Positions 42,650 through 52,667 of a stretch of DNA of 64,000 nt are shown piece by piece. Positions within the stretch are counted from its first letter, which is position 1. Each line of letters starts with the position of its first letter. A program made the translations under genes and the position numbers. A model generated the notes under the pieces. It ran no database searches. It saw only the letters and a program-made list of their open reading frames with translations, and was not told the origin of the DNA. The DNA is from SIG299 sp964544055 (GTDB lineage Bacteria > Bacillota > Clostridia > Lachnospirales > Lachnospiraceae), in assembly GCA_964544055.1 (NCBI GenBank), contig CAZJAA010000013.1:1-64000 (forward strand), given 5' to 3'.

Positions 42650-43831
42650 CTATGCTAAAAATGTCTGTTCATAACGTTTTACAATGTAATCCCAGCTGTA
42701 AGCCTCTGCAATCCGTGCCTTTGCTTTTTGGGAAAGGGCTTCTATTTCTTCGGCAGTAAGTGCATCTGCCTGATGAATCAGATGCGCCAGTTCTCCGTCT
42801 TCCTTGCCCCAGTATAAGGCACTGTCTGCACCAACCTCACGATTGAAGCCGACATTTAACAACAGGTTTAATTTCGTGCTGCTTAAGGCTTCCAAGAGGC
42901 TTGGGTTTGTACCGCCCACCTCATGTCCGTGAAAATAAGCATATGCATTTTCGCGGATTTTCTTAAGCAGTTCCTTCTCATAGACTGTTCCGACAAATTT
43001 TACACGACTGTCTTTGTCAAACCGGGTCTGCTCCTTTAATTCCTCATAGAAATGATTTTGTTCCACGTTGGTAACCAGCACAAAATCCTTTTTGGTATCG
43101 GATTTTATAAACTCTTTTACCATGGTTTCAAAATTATTTTCCGGAACAAAACGTCCCACAACCAGATAGTAGTTGTTCGGTGTTACACCCTTTTCCCTGC
43201 ACCACTCTGTATAAACGGCGGCATCATCAGAAAGGGTGGACGGCTCCATTTCTGCTCCATACGCAATAAACGTAGTTTTCGGATGATATTTTTTGTAATC
43301 ATTGCAAATATATTTTTCAATTTCCACGCTGTCACAAATCAGTAAATCGGCATGTTTTACCATTAGTTTTTCAGAAAATTTCCAGTAGGCACGAACCGGT
43401 GCACTCCACTTGGCACGCTTCCATTCATGCCCATCCGGATTGACATACACTTTACCGCCCAATTTATGAATCATTTTCACATATCGGTTTACAAACGGTC
43501 CGATGCGGCAGGCAAGAATATACACAATAGGATGAGGAATTTTATTTTCTTTTATGATGCGAATACATTCTTTTAACGCATCTACATCATAAAAAATCGC
43601 TCTTGCCGGTCCTAGCTTTTTCCATTTGATATAAAAACAATCCGCTTGATTATATGTAAAACGTGTTTCCTCCGGACATTTTTCAGCATCAACGGCACAG
43701 GATACATGATACTGTATATTTTCTGCTTTTCGGTAATAAGTCAGCCGATCCACGAAAGATTCAAACCCACCATATGCCGCCGGGATACCCTTGGAGCCAA
43801 TGATAAATACATGCTGTTTTTCTGTTTTCAT
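42650..43831 (-). CDS. DUF1972 glycosyltransferase (rhamnosyltransferase-like)
   Basis: This 393-residue protein has FIIGSKGIPAAYGGFESF at its N-terminus, the hallmark of DUF1972, followed by a GT1/GT4 lobe with AYFHGHEVGGTNPSLLEAL. Characterised relatives add rhamnose as the second sugar on the priming residue. ATG 43831 is chosen because AGGA lies five nt upstream, rather than ATG 43843. Confidence 0.85.
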   Translation of the reverse strand: MKTEKQHVFIIGSKGIPAAYGGFESFVDRLTYYRKAENIQYHVSCAVDAEKCPEETRFTYNQADCFYIKWKKLGPARAIFYDVDALKECIRIIKENKIPHPIVYILACRIGPFVNRYVKMIHKLGGKVYVNPDGHEWKRAKWSAPVRAYWKFSEKLMVKHADLLICDSVEIEKYICNDYKKYHPKTTFIAYGAEMEPSTLSDDAAVYTEWCREKGVTPNNYYLVVGRFVPENNFETMVKEFIKSDTKKDFVLVTNVEQNHFYEELKEQTRFDKDSRVKFVGTVYEKELLKKIRENAYAYFHGHEVGGTNPSLLEALSSTKLNLLLNVGFNREVGADSALYWGKEDGELAHLIHQADALTAEEIEALSQKAKARIAEAYSWDYIVKRYEQTFLA

Positions 43832-43845
43832 AGTAATCCTCATTT

Positions 43846-43960
43846 CTGAGCGGCTTATCGCAAAGCAGGCAAAACAAAATTCGCATAGGCGATTTTGTCT
43901 GCCATCAGAGCCATTTGCTTTCGCTCAGAAGCAAATAGCTACGATTTTGGTTATGTGTGA
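43846..43960. repeat. Intergenic double-hairpin element (possible copy 4)
   Basis: Two imperfect stems: 43868-43903 (GGCAAAACAAAAT with ATTTTGTCTGCC) and 43910-43939 (GCCATTTGCTT with AAGCAAATAGC). The left flank CTCATTTCTGAGCGGCTTATCGCAA resembles copy 2 and GAAAAGTAATAC follows. The relationship is weaker than between copies 1-3. It fills the gap between the chain-length gene and the DUF1972 gene. Confidence 0.4.
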
Positions 43961-43970
43961 AAAGTAATAC

Positions 43971-45314
43971 TTATTTTTCATAGCTGCCAAAACAGCTTCC
44001 GTATTTTTTCTTAAAATACTTTCCCTTCTTTTTTACTGAATAATCAGTAAAAACAAGTCCATCAACCACAACACCATTGTCATCCAGCTGTTTCAGGGCA
44101 CTCTTTGTCTGCCATGCATCTGTATGCTCCGCAGAAATCACCCAAATCACGTTGTCAACATTCTGTGATGCTGCACATGATGCTACGTCCAACTGGAACG
44201 GTGCCGTATCAAGGAAAACAAAATCATAGCTTTCCTGTAATTTTTCAAGCAGTGTTGCAAACTTTTCACCCGACAGCAATTCTGCGGCATTTAACGCCTT
44301 TTTTCCGCACACAATTTTGTCCGGTTCTTCTTTTCCTTTGATAATCACATTTTCCAATGCCTCCTCCTTTACGAGATAATCGTAAAGACCCTTCTGACCG
44401 GAAGTATTGTTCTGCATGGTGCTCCATTCCGGATTGCAAAGATTTGTATCAATGCAGATAACTTTTTTATTGACCGTAGAGAAGCTCTTTGCTGCAAGCT
44501 TCATTACTGCATAACTGTCTTCCTTTGTGGATGTTCTTACAAACGAACACAGCTTAGATTCTTTGGCTTCGTAGGACAGGCGGGATACCAGAACATCCCC
44601 GGCATTCTGCTGATAGCTTTCTTCCTTGGGAATGACTGCAAAGACCGAGCAGCCAAGCTTGTCAGAAAGTCTGCCCGGTGTGTCAAAACGTCTGTTGGTA
44701 AAATAGGAAATCAGGACTACCAGACCTGCCAGTAAAATACCGGCTGCTCCACCAACCAATGCATATTTGAAAACAGGTGCTGCTGTTGTATTATAGGGAG
44801 CTGACGGAACAGCTGCTTCCTCATATACGGTTGGTGGGGTACAGCCCATTACTTCCAATGCGTACTCTGCAGAAGCAACAACAAGCTCATCTGCTACCTT
44901 TTTTGCCCACTGTGCATCCGGAAAGAATACCGTAACCTCCAGCATGCAGGTATCTGACGGAACCTTCATGGAAATGCAGGAAGTAAGCTGATTTGTGCTC
45001 ATATTCAATCCAAGTGTATTAATCACATCCTCCAACACCGGACGGCTCTTCAACAGTTCCATGTAATTGTTAATAACCTGTTTGCCTAAAGAAAAACTGT
45101 TTGCCGATGGAACCGTTGTCTGCACGCCGGTCACATAAAGCTTTGTGGTTGTTTTATACATAGGAACGCTTGTCTGTGTAGAGGCATAGGCTCCTCCGGC
45201 AACAGCAAGCAGCAGTCCACACAGAAGAATACCCACTATTCTTTTTAATACCCAGTGGACTACCTCGTCAATGCGAATTATAACCAAATTGCTAATTTTC
45301 ATTGTGTTTTCCAT
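43971..45314 (-). CDS. Chain-length/tyrosine-kinase-like protein with degenerate P-loop
   Basis: The 447-residue protein fuses a Wzz-type domain (membrane helices near 27-47 and 172-195, extracellular part between) to a cytoplasmic BY-kinase-like domain (about 235-447). That domain has VICIDTNLCNPEW and FVFLDTAPF, but the P-loop GxxxxGKS is replaced by RTSTKEDSYAVMK. The C-terminus has a few tyrosines (KYFKKKYGSCFGSYEK). It likely controls polymer length. Kinase activity is doubtful. AAGGAGA precedes the ATG. Confidence 0.82.
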   Translation of the reverse strand: MENTMKISNLVIIRIDEVVHWVLKRIVGILLCGLLLAVAGGAYASTQTSVPMYKTTTKLYVTGVQTTVPSANSFSLGKQVINNYMELLKSRPVLEDVINTLGLNMSTNQLTSCISMKVPSDTCMLEVTVFFPDAQWAKKVADELVVASAEYALEVMGCTPPTVYEEAAVPSAPYNTTAAPVFKYALVGGAAGILLAGLVVLISYFTNRRFDTPGRLSDKLGCSVFAVIPKEESYQQNAGDVLVSRLSYEAKESKLCSFVRTSTKEDSYAVMKLAAKSFSTVNKKVICIDTNLCNPEWSTMQNNTSGQKGLYDYLVKEEALENVIIKGKEEPDKIVCGKKALNAAELLSGEKFATLLEKLQESYDFVFLDTAPFQLDVASCAASQNVDNVIWVISAEHTDAWQTKSALKQLDDNGVVVDGLVFTDYSVKKKGKYFKKKYGSCFGSYEK

Positions 45315-45367
45315 AAGGATTCTCCTTTTTCATCATATAGATAATACTATTATACATCAACTGCCCA

Positions 45368-46411
45368 CTATTTACAACACCCTGTTTTTCTGGTTCGCCC
45401 TACTACAAATGGTACATAGCGGTTGATGAGCCAGATTGGAATAATCAGTACAAAGGATATGACAATGGACAGTACAATGGAAAAAACGGAGGACGTCACT
45501 GTGTTGCTTAGTATTTTCGAATAAACGCCACCGCACAGCTTCCACAAAAGCACCTGCAATACACTGAGCACCTTACCGTGAAGTCCAAAGCATATCAGGG
45601 TATTTGCTCCGATATATGCTATGTATGCATTGGTTTTCACTACTTTGCAAAGGGAAATAATCAGACTGATTCCAAGCAGCTGGCTCACATAAGTATAAAA
45701 AAATCCATCCCGGGTTATCAGACCAGCTTTCGGCAGCAAATAAACAAAAGCAAGGTACAAAAGTAGCAGAACTGCTCTTGCAATTCGCTTGTTATGGCGA
45801 TCGAAATAAGATTCATACAGGGTTCGGAACACATAGCCCAATACCATATAAAGCATTGCCTGAAAAACATATTCCGCATGCCACGGCAATTTGACGCTGT
45901 TCCATGGCAACAAGGAAGAATTCATTAGTTTTTCATAAAGCAAACTTGCAAAGGACAGCAGGAATGCCGGTAAAAGAAATAACAGCTGCCTTTGGGAAGT
46001 GGTTGCCTTTTTTTCATACCATTCGATGTAGAAATAAAACGGAATATACGAAACAAATAATGCTGCAACAAACCATATTCCATCCCCCATCCCACGAATC
46101 TGCAAAAAATTCCACATCAGCTCCGTGGTAAGTGCAGTATGCTCATTAAAACTGAAAATCTGCGACAAAAGAATATTAAAGACGCTGAATACCAGCCACG
46201 GAATAAACAGCTGGCGGAATTTCTTTACCAGATGTTCCCGAAAGCCTTTTCTGTGTTTGTATACATAACCGGAACAAAAAAAGAACAATGTCAGAAAAAA
46301 TGGTCCGAAAAACTGCCAGAATTCTTCTTTCATCGACTCTAAATGTGAAGCCATTACACAAATAATGCATATATACTTTGCAATATCCACCCATTCGACT
46401 CTTTTACTCAT
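45368..46411 (-). CDS. Acyltransferase family membrane protein
   Basis: The 347-residue protein has about ten helices and the opening RVEWVDIAKYICIICVMASHL, with FFLTLFFFCSGYV and FIPWLVFSV following, characteristic of the acyltransferase 3/fucose-4-O-acetylase group. It is the first gene of the minus-strand polysaccharide run. GGGAGA precedes the ATG. It is divergent from the ABC exporter gene. Confidence 0.85.
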   Translation of the reverse strand: MSKRVEWVDIAKYICIICVMASHLESMKEEFWQFFGPFFLTLFFFCSGYVYKHRKGFREHLVKKFRQLFIPWLVFSVFNILLSQIFSFNEHTALTTELMWNFLQIRGMGDGIWFVAALFVSYIPFYFYIEWYEKKATTSQRQLLFLLPAFLLSFASLLYEKLMNSSLLPWNSVKLPWHAEYVFQAMLYMVLGYVFRTLYESYFDRHNKRIARAVLLLLYLAFVYLLPKAGLITRDGFFYTYVSQLLGISLIISLCKVVKTNAYIAYIGANTLICFGLHGKVLSVLQVLLWKLCGGVYSKILSNTVTSSVFSIVLSIVISFVLIIPIWLINRYVPFVVGRTRKTGCCK

Positions 46412-46539
46412 ATGCGTTCTCCCATCTGTTCAACCTAGTACTTATCTAAATAATTTTATCACATTTCTTCCGGCTTTTCTATAAAAAAATCCTGCTTTCT
46501 GATTATCTAACAACTTTGTAAGACTTTTTCTCCTCCGCC

Positions 46540-46567
46540 TTGACTTTCCCTTTTCCTATGATAGAAT
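46540..46567 (+). promoter_or_regulatory. ABC exporter promoter
   Basis: TTGACT (46540-46545) and TAGAAT (46562-46567) are separated by 16 nt, about 35 nt before the GTG start. Confidence 0.6.
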
Positions 46568-46601
46568 ATTTCTATTACAATTATTATCGGAGGATACTTC
46601 A

Positions 46602-48290
46602 GTGCGCCTTGTTATCAACTACCTGAAAAAATTACGAAATTCATCGCCCTATGCAGTGTGGCTGTTTAAATATACAAAACCATATCTCCCATCCTTGTCC
46701 TTAACCATGTTTTTTTCCATTGCCGCTTCGTTAATCTCCATTGGCACCGCTGTTGTCAGCCAACAGTTAATTGACAATGCGACGTTAGGAAAAAATATCA
46801 CAAATAATATTCTGCTTTACATACTCTGCATTCTTCTGATGCAGGCAATTCAGGTGGCAAGTTCCCTGTTTACAGTCGTCATACAGGAGAAGTTTTCTTT
46901 CGGCATCCGGCGGCAGGTGTTTGATAAAATTCTGCATTCCTGCTACCACGAAGTGTCCAGATACCATTCCGGCGATTTAATGACACGTCTTACAAGTGAT
47001 ACCGGAAATATTGCCGATGGTATTGCGAACACCATACCAAAAATCATTATTCTCATTGTAGAATTTGTTGCATCATTTGTTATATTAATGCTTTATGATT
47101 CCATGCTTGCCATTTTCGCCCTGCTTTTAGCTCCGGTCGGCGGCATTTTAAGCATCTGGCTTGGGCGCAAATTAAAAGCCCTGCAGCTTAAGGTACAGGA
47201 ATCCGAAGCAAGCTACCGTTCGTTTATTACAGAAAGCTTAAGTAATATTCTGATTATTAAAACGTTCCGTACAGAGCAGTATTCCTCCGAACATTTACAG
47301 GAGCTTCGGGACGAGCGTATGAACTGGGTTGTAAAAAAGCAGCGGATGGGACTTATTGCCTCCACCAGCATGTCGCTTACATTCCAGGCAGGTTATATTC
47401 TTGCTCTTGTCTGGGGTGCTGCCAAGTTATCTGCCAAAACCATTACCTACGGCACCATGAGCGTTTTTCTGACTCTGGTTAACCGTCTTCAGTCTCCAAT
47501 TCTCGGTCTGGCACATACCATTCCGCAGATCGTCAACATTCTGACCTCTGCCGGCAGAGTCATGGAGCTGCAAAATCTTTCTTTGGAACATACTTCCGAA
47601 GAAACAATTACCCCGAAAAATATTGGTGTCAACATTGAGCACCTTACCTTTGGCTACTCCGATGAAATTTTATTTGATGATGCCTCCGCCTCCATACAGC
47701 CCGGTGAATTTGTCGCCATTATCGGTTCTTCTGGCATTGGAAAAACAACTCTGGTACGCCTGATTTTATCTTTTATGAATGCCGCTACCGGAAAAATTCA
47801 GTTTTTCAATGACAAAAATGAGACGGTTGATACCAACGCCAATTCTCGTGATTTTCTCTCCTATGTTCCGCAGGGCAATACGTTGTTCAGCGGCACAATA
47901 GAACACAATATCCGCATGGGAAAAAAGGATGCCACAGACGAAGAAATACTAGAAGCACTTCATGCTTCCGCAGCTTACGATTTTGTTTCAAGCCTTCCGC
48001 AGGGAATGCACACAGTAATCGGTGAACGCGGATACGGCATTTCTGAAGGACAAGCACAGCGCATTGCAATTGCAAGGGCACTCATAAAAAAAGCTCCGTT
48101 TCTCATTCTGGATGAAGCGACTTCCTCACTGGATGAAAAAACAGAGCTTGAGGTATTGGAAGGAATTAAAAATTTTTCCTATCATCCAACCTGCCTGCTG
48201 ATTACACATCGACGTTCGGTACTTTCCTATTGCGACCGGGAAATTGTAATCGAAAATAAAAAAATTGCGGAAGAACAGCTGGACAAATAA
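46602..48290 (+). CDS. ABC exporter (fused membrane and ATPase domains)
   Basis: The 562-residue half-transporter has six helices (about 35-300) and an ATPase domain: Walker A GSSGIGKTT near 378, a signature SEGQAQR near 484 in place of LSGGQ, Walker B FLILDEATSSLD near 505 and the His switch in LLITHRRS. The SEGQAQR variant recurs in exporters of Firmicute peptide clusters, as I recall, so it could export the RiPP. It could equally export lipids or glycans. Start GTG with GGAGG. Confidence 0.88.
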   Translation: MRLVINYLKKLRNSSPYAVWLFKYTKPYLPSLSLTMFFSIAASLISIGTAVVSQQLIDNATLGKNITNNILLYILCILLMQAIQVASSLFTVVIQEKFSFGIRRQVFDKILHSCYHEVSRYHSGDLMTRLTSDTGNIADGIANTIPKIIILIVEFVASFVILMLYDSMLAIFALLLAPVGGILSIWLGRKLKALQLKVQESEASYRSFITESLSNILIIKTFRTEQYSSEHLQELRDERMNWVVKKQRMGLIASTSMSLTFQAGYILALVWGAAKLSAKTITYGTMSVFLTLVNRLQSPILGLAHTIPQIVNILTSAGRVMELQNLSLEHTSEETITPKNIGVNIEHLTFGYSDEILFDDASASIQPGEFVAIIGSSGIGKTTLVRLILSFMNAATGKIQFFNDKNETVDTNANSRDFLSYVPQGNTLFSGTIEHNIRMGKKDATDEEILEALHASAAYDFVSSLPQGMHTVIGERGYGISEGQAQRIAIARALIKKAPFLILDEATSSLDEKTELEVLEGIKNFSYHPTCLLITHRRSVLSYCDREIVIENKKIAEEQLDK

Positions 48291-48358
48291 AAAATGTTGC
48301 TATTTTCTTACGTGATGTATCATTTACGAAGCAAAAAGTTCTTGAAAGGAAATGTTTT

Positions 48359-49324
48359 ATGAACGATTTGATTTCTGTTATTATTCCGGTTTATAACACA
48401 CAGCATTACCTTGAAAAAGCCATTCAGAGTGTTCTTGCTCAAACCTACCGGTCTCTGGAAATAATACTTGCAGATGACGGTTCTACCGATGCTTCCGGGA
48501 AAATATGTGATGAATTTGCAGCATCGGATGCCAGAATCCGGGTGATTCACAAAGAAAACGGCGGCATTTCCAGTGCAAGAAATGCCGCACTTGCCATTGC
48601 TTTGGGCAGTTATATCTTCTTTTTGGACAGCGACGACTATTTAGAGCCGGATGCACTGGAGTACCTGTATTCCAATCTGATTACCTCCGATGCTGACATC
48701 AGTGTTGGAGCTATTTGTGATGTCAGCGAAGATGGAAGCGAACTATACCGCGATATTCTTCATCTGGTCGCACCTGTTGTCGTGATGAATGAAAAATCAT
48801 TCTGGGCATATTCCATCAATAAAAAAATAGGTGTAATGGCAACCGGAAAACTGTATAAACGTTTTTTCTGGGATACCTTACGCTTTCCGGACGGAAAAAT
48901 TCACGAGGATGACGGCACTATTGTAAAGGTCATGGCGCAATGTCATCTTATTGTATGCTCGGATAAAATCTGCATGAACTACCGTATGCGTACCGGAAGT
49001 ATTATGCAGACTGCATTTTCCACAAAAAATCTGGACAAGATTGCTTTTTTAGCCGAGCGTGTTACTTATTTTCTTTCAAAAGAATACTATGAATATTGCT
49101 ACCCAGCCTATTTTGTCGGAATGGAGCTCATTTCCAAAGCAGTCCTTTGCAAAGATGACGCATTAAAAAAAGCCGGAAAAGAGCAATACCGTACCTATCG
49201 TACGCTGGCAAAGGAATTGCTTCCGCATATAAAGCCGCTTTCTCAGAAAATTTCCCTAACGCTTTTTGCGGCGAATTTATCGTTATATACACTCATACGA
49301 TACCGCCTCAGGCATACGAAATAA
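48359..49324 (+). CDS. Glycosyltransferase family 2 protein
   Basis: The 321-residue GT2 enzyme has SVIIPVYNTQHYLEKAIQSVL, LADDGSTDASG, FLDSDDYLEPD and the acidic HEDDGTI, complete GT-A motifs. It is 68 nt behind the ABC exporter on the same strand, so it is probably co-transcribed. AAAGGAA precedes the ATG. Confidence 0.88.
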   Translation: MNDLISVIIPVYNTQHYLEKAIQSVLAQTYRSLEIILADDGSTDASGKICDEFAASDARIRVIHKENGGISSARNAALAIALGSYIFFLDSDDYLEPDALEYLYSNLITSDADISVGAICDVSEDGSELYRDILHLVAPVVVMNEKSFWAYSINKKIGVMATGKLYKRFFWDTLRFPDGKIHEDDGTIVKVMAQCHLIVCSDKICMNYRMRTGSIMQTAFSTKNLDKIAFLAERVTYFLSKEYYEYCYPAYFVGMELISKAVLCKDDALKKAGKEQYRTYRTLAKELLPHIKPLSQKISLTLFAANLSLYTLIRYRLRHTK

Positions 49325-49348
49325 GCTATAGAAAATCGTAATTTCCTA

Positions 49349-50701
49349 TTACAAGTTTTTAATTACTTTCTTGTAAAGCCAATAAAGGAACACGCTGCAA
49401 AGTGTCAGTGAAACAATTTCCGCAATTGGGTAAGACAGCCAGATTAAATTCAGGTTGTGCGTCAGAGATAACAGGTATGCCACCGGAAGAAGCACAATAA
49501 GCTGTCTTGCAATGGAATTCAGCATACTCAGGAAGCCATGGCCCAGTGCCTGCAGCATGGAACCGGCAACAATGCAGTAGCCGGCAAACAAAAAGCTGGT
49601 ACTGATGATACGGAGTGCCGGAACACCAATGGACAGCATATCTTCGGAAGCTTCAAACAACAACAAAAGCTGTTCCGGAAAAATCTGCATAATCAGCAGT
49701 CCAATCAGCATGATACCGACCGCATACATTACAGAAAGCTTAAAGGTTTTCATAATACGGTCTTTCTTTCTGGCACCGTAGTTGTAAGCAATAATCGGCA
49801 CCATACCATTGTTTAAGCCAAAGACCGGCATGAAGAAAAAGCTCTGCAGCTTGAAATAAACGCCAAATACTGCCGCTGCTGTAGAAGAAAAGCCCATTAA
49901 AATCAGGTTCATGCCATAGTTCATGACCGAGCCGATGGAGCCCATGATAATGGACGGCACACCAACCGAATAAATCTTTTTTATAATTTTTCCGGAAGGA
50001 ACCAGCTGTTTCAACGAAAGCTGTATTTCCGGATTTTTCTTTAAATTAAACCAGAGTCCCAGAATAGCTGCCGCAATCTGTCCGATAACGGTCGCAAGTG
50101 CGGCACCGGTAATTCCCATTTCAGGACAACCCAGCAGACCAAAAATCATAATCGGGTCTAAAATCAGGTTGATAATGGCACCCAGCCCCTGGGTATACAT
50201 GCTGTAAATGGTGCGTCCGGTTGCCTGTAGCAGTCGCTCGGTAATAAACTGTCCAAACAGTCCAAAGGAACACAGCATGACCACAAACAGATAGTCATAA
50301 CCGTACTCAATCAGCACTTCGCTGTCCGTCTGGGTTGTAAAAAACCAGCGGCTTCCAAAAATACCAAACAGCGCACAAGCAATATAGCTGAACAGCATCA
50401 AAAGAATGCCGTTGTGTGCTGTTTTGTTTGCCATTTTCTGATTTTTTTCACCAAGGCTTTTCGATAGCAGTGCATTGATACCTACGCCCGTACCGGAGCC
50501 AAGAGCAATCATTAAATTCTGCATTGGAAATGCAAGGGATACCGCCGTCAGGGCATCCTCACTGATTCGCGCAACGAAAATACTGTCTACCACGTTATAT
50601 AATGCCTGTACAAGCATGGAAAGCATCATCGGCACCGCCATGCTTATCAGAAGTTTGTTTTCGGGCATCACGCCCATTTTATTTTCTTTTGTTTCTTCCA
50701 T
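49349..50701 (-). CDS. MATE-family multidrug/sodium antiporter
   Basis: The 450-residue protein has 12 membrane helices and the MATE repeats MAVPMMLSMLVQALYNVVDSIFV and a second half starting VGVPSIIMGSIGSVMNYG. It exports small cationic compounds, driven by Na+ or H+. I chose ATG 50701, which begins about 20 residues before the first helix and has AAAGG upstream; a GTG-started extension to 50776 runs through a hairpin and has no ribosome site. Confidence 0.85.
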   Translation of the reverse strand: MEETKENKMGVMPENKLLISMAVPMMLSMLVQALYNVVDSIFVARISEDALTAVSLAFPMQNLMIALGSGTGVGINALLSKSLGEKNQKMANKTAHNGILLMLFSYIACALFGIFGSRWFFTTQTDSEVLIEYGYDYLFVVMLCSFGLFGQFITERLLQATGRTIYSMYTQGLGAIINLILDPIMIFGLLGCPEMGITGAALATVIGQIAAAILGLWFNLKKNPEIQLSLKQLVPSGKIIKKIYSVGVPSIIMGSIGSVMNYGMNLILMGFSSTAAAVFGVYFKLQSFFFMPVFGLNNGMVPIIAYNYGARKKDRIMKTFKLSVMYAVGIMLIGLLIMQIFPEQLLLLFEASEDMLSIGVPALRIISTSFLFAGYCIVAGSMLQALGHGFLSMLNSIARQLIVLLPVAYLLSLTHNLNLIWLSYPIAEIVSLTLCSVFLYWLYKKVIKNL

Positions 50702-50732
50702 AAAACCGCTTAACCTTTCTTTTTTTACACAC

Positions 50733-50770
50733 AGAAATGCTTCCTGTACATTTTTCGAGGAAGCATTCTG
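50733..50770. terminator. Hairpin between pepF and the MATE gene
   Basis: AGAAATGCTTCC and GGAAGCATTCT form an 11-bp stem with one bulged base. On the minus strand it follows the pepF stop by about 25 nt but lacks a clear T run; a loose T-rich stretch is on the plus side. Confidence 0.45.
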
Positions 50771-50795
50771 ACTCACTTTCTTATTGTTTGTTGTT

Positions 50796-52595
50796 TTATT
50801 TCATTAACTCTTCCATCTCGTCTAAAAGTCTGCCAAACATTTCAAGTCCGTCATTGACAGGCTTTGGAGTATTCATATCCACACCCGCAATTTTTAACAA
50901 GTCAATCGGAGACTTGGAGCGTCCACCGCTTAAGAACTTTAAATAATCCTCTACTGCCGGCTGTCCTTCTTCTAAAATGCGGTTTGCCAGTGCTACAGCG
51001 GCAGAAAATCCGGTTGCATACTGGTACACATAAAAATTGTAATAGAAGTGCGGAATTCTTGCCCATTCCATGGCAATATCCTCATCTACAACCATGCCGT
51101 CACCAAAATATTTTTTATTCAGATCATAGTACAGGTTGCTTAAGGCATCCGGTGTAAGGCTTTCTCCGCGCTCGCACATCTGATGCGTCAGCAGTTCAAA
51201 TTCTGCAAACATCGTCTGACGGTAAACCGTACCACGGAAGCTCTCTAAGAAATGGTTGATTAAATATGCCCGCTGCACCTTATCTGTAGTGTTCTTTAAC
51301 AAATACTCCATTAACAGAACCTCGTTGCAGGTGGATGCTACTTCTGCTACGAAAATTACATAATTGGAATCCACATGCGGCTGTGTCTTGTTGGACAGGT
51401 AGGAATGCATGGCGTGTCCCATTTCGTGAGCCAGCGTAAACATACTGTCCAGTGTTTCATCATGGTTTAACAGGACATACGGATGAACGCCGTACACCCC
51501 GGCAGAGTAAGCACCGCTGCGTTTTCCTTCGTTTTCATAAACGTCAATCCAACGGTTTTCAAAGCCTTCCTTGATTACTGCACGGTAGTCCTCTCCTAAA
51601 GGAGCAAGTGCCTCGTATACCGTTTCCTTTGCTTTTTCAAACGGAATCTTAACATTTGCTTCCTTGACTAACGGCGTATATAAATCATACATATGAAGCT
51701 CATCCACACCAAGGAGTTTTTTTCTGAGTGCTGCATAACGATGCAGCTTATCCAGATTCTGGTGTACTGCCTCAATCAGGTTATAATATACGGAAGCCGG
51801 TACGTTCGTGCGGTCTACTGCTGCCTCCAGACAGCTGTTGTATTTTCTTGCCTTTGCGTAAAACCAGTGTGATTTTAAATTTCCGGCATAGGTTGCTGCC
51901 AATGTATTCCGGAAGCTCTTGTAAGTGTCATACATTGCCTTAAAAGCTTCTTCACGGACTCTGCGGTCGCTGCTCTCCAAAAAAGCAATGTATCTGCCGT
52001 GTGTTAAACGGATTTTTTCGCCGTCCTCCCCGGTAATTTCAGGAAACGTAATATCTGCATTATTGAACATGGAAAATGTATTTTCTGCGGTATCCGTTAC
52101 ATCTCCGGCAGAAGCTAACAGCCGCTCCAGTTCAGCAGAGAGCATATGCTTTTTTCGGCGGAGCACATTTTTAAAGGCATTGCGGAAAACCTCAAGCTTT
52201 GGCTCGTCCTTATAAAACTGCTCCCACTTTTCTTCCGGAATTGCCAAAATTTCCGGTGTCATAAACGCACTTTTTTCTCCAACAGACACAAACAGCGTAT
52301 TGATTTGCATTACCAGTGCCTGATTTTCTGTATTTGTAGTATCTACATCCGAACAGCGGTTTGCATAGCTGTATGCCATGCCTCCAATACGGCCGATTTC
52401 ATCATTCAGCTGCATTGCCTCATAAAGATTCTTTGCAGACTCACCCATGTGCCCCTGATACGAATCCAGTTTTTCAGCCATCTGCTTCACTTTTTCCAAA
52501 TCTGCCTTCCACGCATCCACATTGGCATACATATCCTCGATTTTCCAGGTGTCTTCCAGTTTCACTTCGCTGCGTTTTGGTAATTCCTTTGCCAT
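50796..52595 (-). CDS. pepF: Oligoendopeptidase F
   Basis: The 599-residue cytoplasmic zinc peptidase of family M3B has LAHEMGHAMHS (HEXXH near residue 390) and the downstream glutamate in VAEVASTCNE. It cleaves peptides of about 7-17 residues and acts in peptide turnover. The length and N-terminal PKRSEVKLEDTWKIED are typical. AAAGGAA lies upstream of the ATG. Confidence 0.95.
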   Translation of the reverse strand: MAKELPKRSEVKLEDTWKIEDMYANVDAWKADLEKVKQMAEKLDSYQGHMGESAKNLYEAMQLNDEIGRIGGMAYSYANRCSDVDTTNTENQALVMQINTLFVSVGEKSAFMTPEILAIPEEKWEQFYKDEPKLEVFRNAFKNVLRRKKHMLSAELERLLASAGDVTDTAENTFSMFNNADITFPEITGEDGEKIRLTHGRYIAFLESSDRRVREEAFKAMYDTYKSFRNTLAATYAGNLKSHWFYAKARKYNSCLEAAVDRTNVPASVYYNLIEAVHQNLDKLHRYAALRKKLLGVDELHMYDLYTPLVKEANVKIPFEKAKETVYEALAPLGEDYRAVIKEGFENRWIDVYENEGKRSGAYSAGVYGVHPYVLLNHDETLDSMFTLAHEMGHAMHSYLSNKTQPHVDSNYVIFVAEVASTCNEVLLMEYLLKNTTDKVQRAYLINHFLESFRGTVYRQTMFAEFELLTHQMCERGESLTPDALSNLYYDLNKKYFGDGMVVDEDIAMEWARIPHFYYNFYVYQYATGFSAAVALANRILEEGQPAVEDYLKFLSGGRSKSPIDLLKIAGVDMNTPKPVNDGLEMFGRLLDEMEELMK

Positions 52596-52667
52596 TTCTG
52601 TTCATTCCTTTCTTTCCTAGTTTTTGCCGGGATACCTTGGCATCCGGGCAGTAAGTTATCCACAGAA

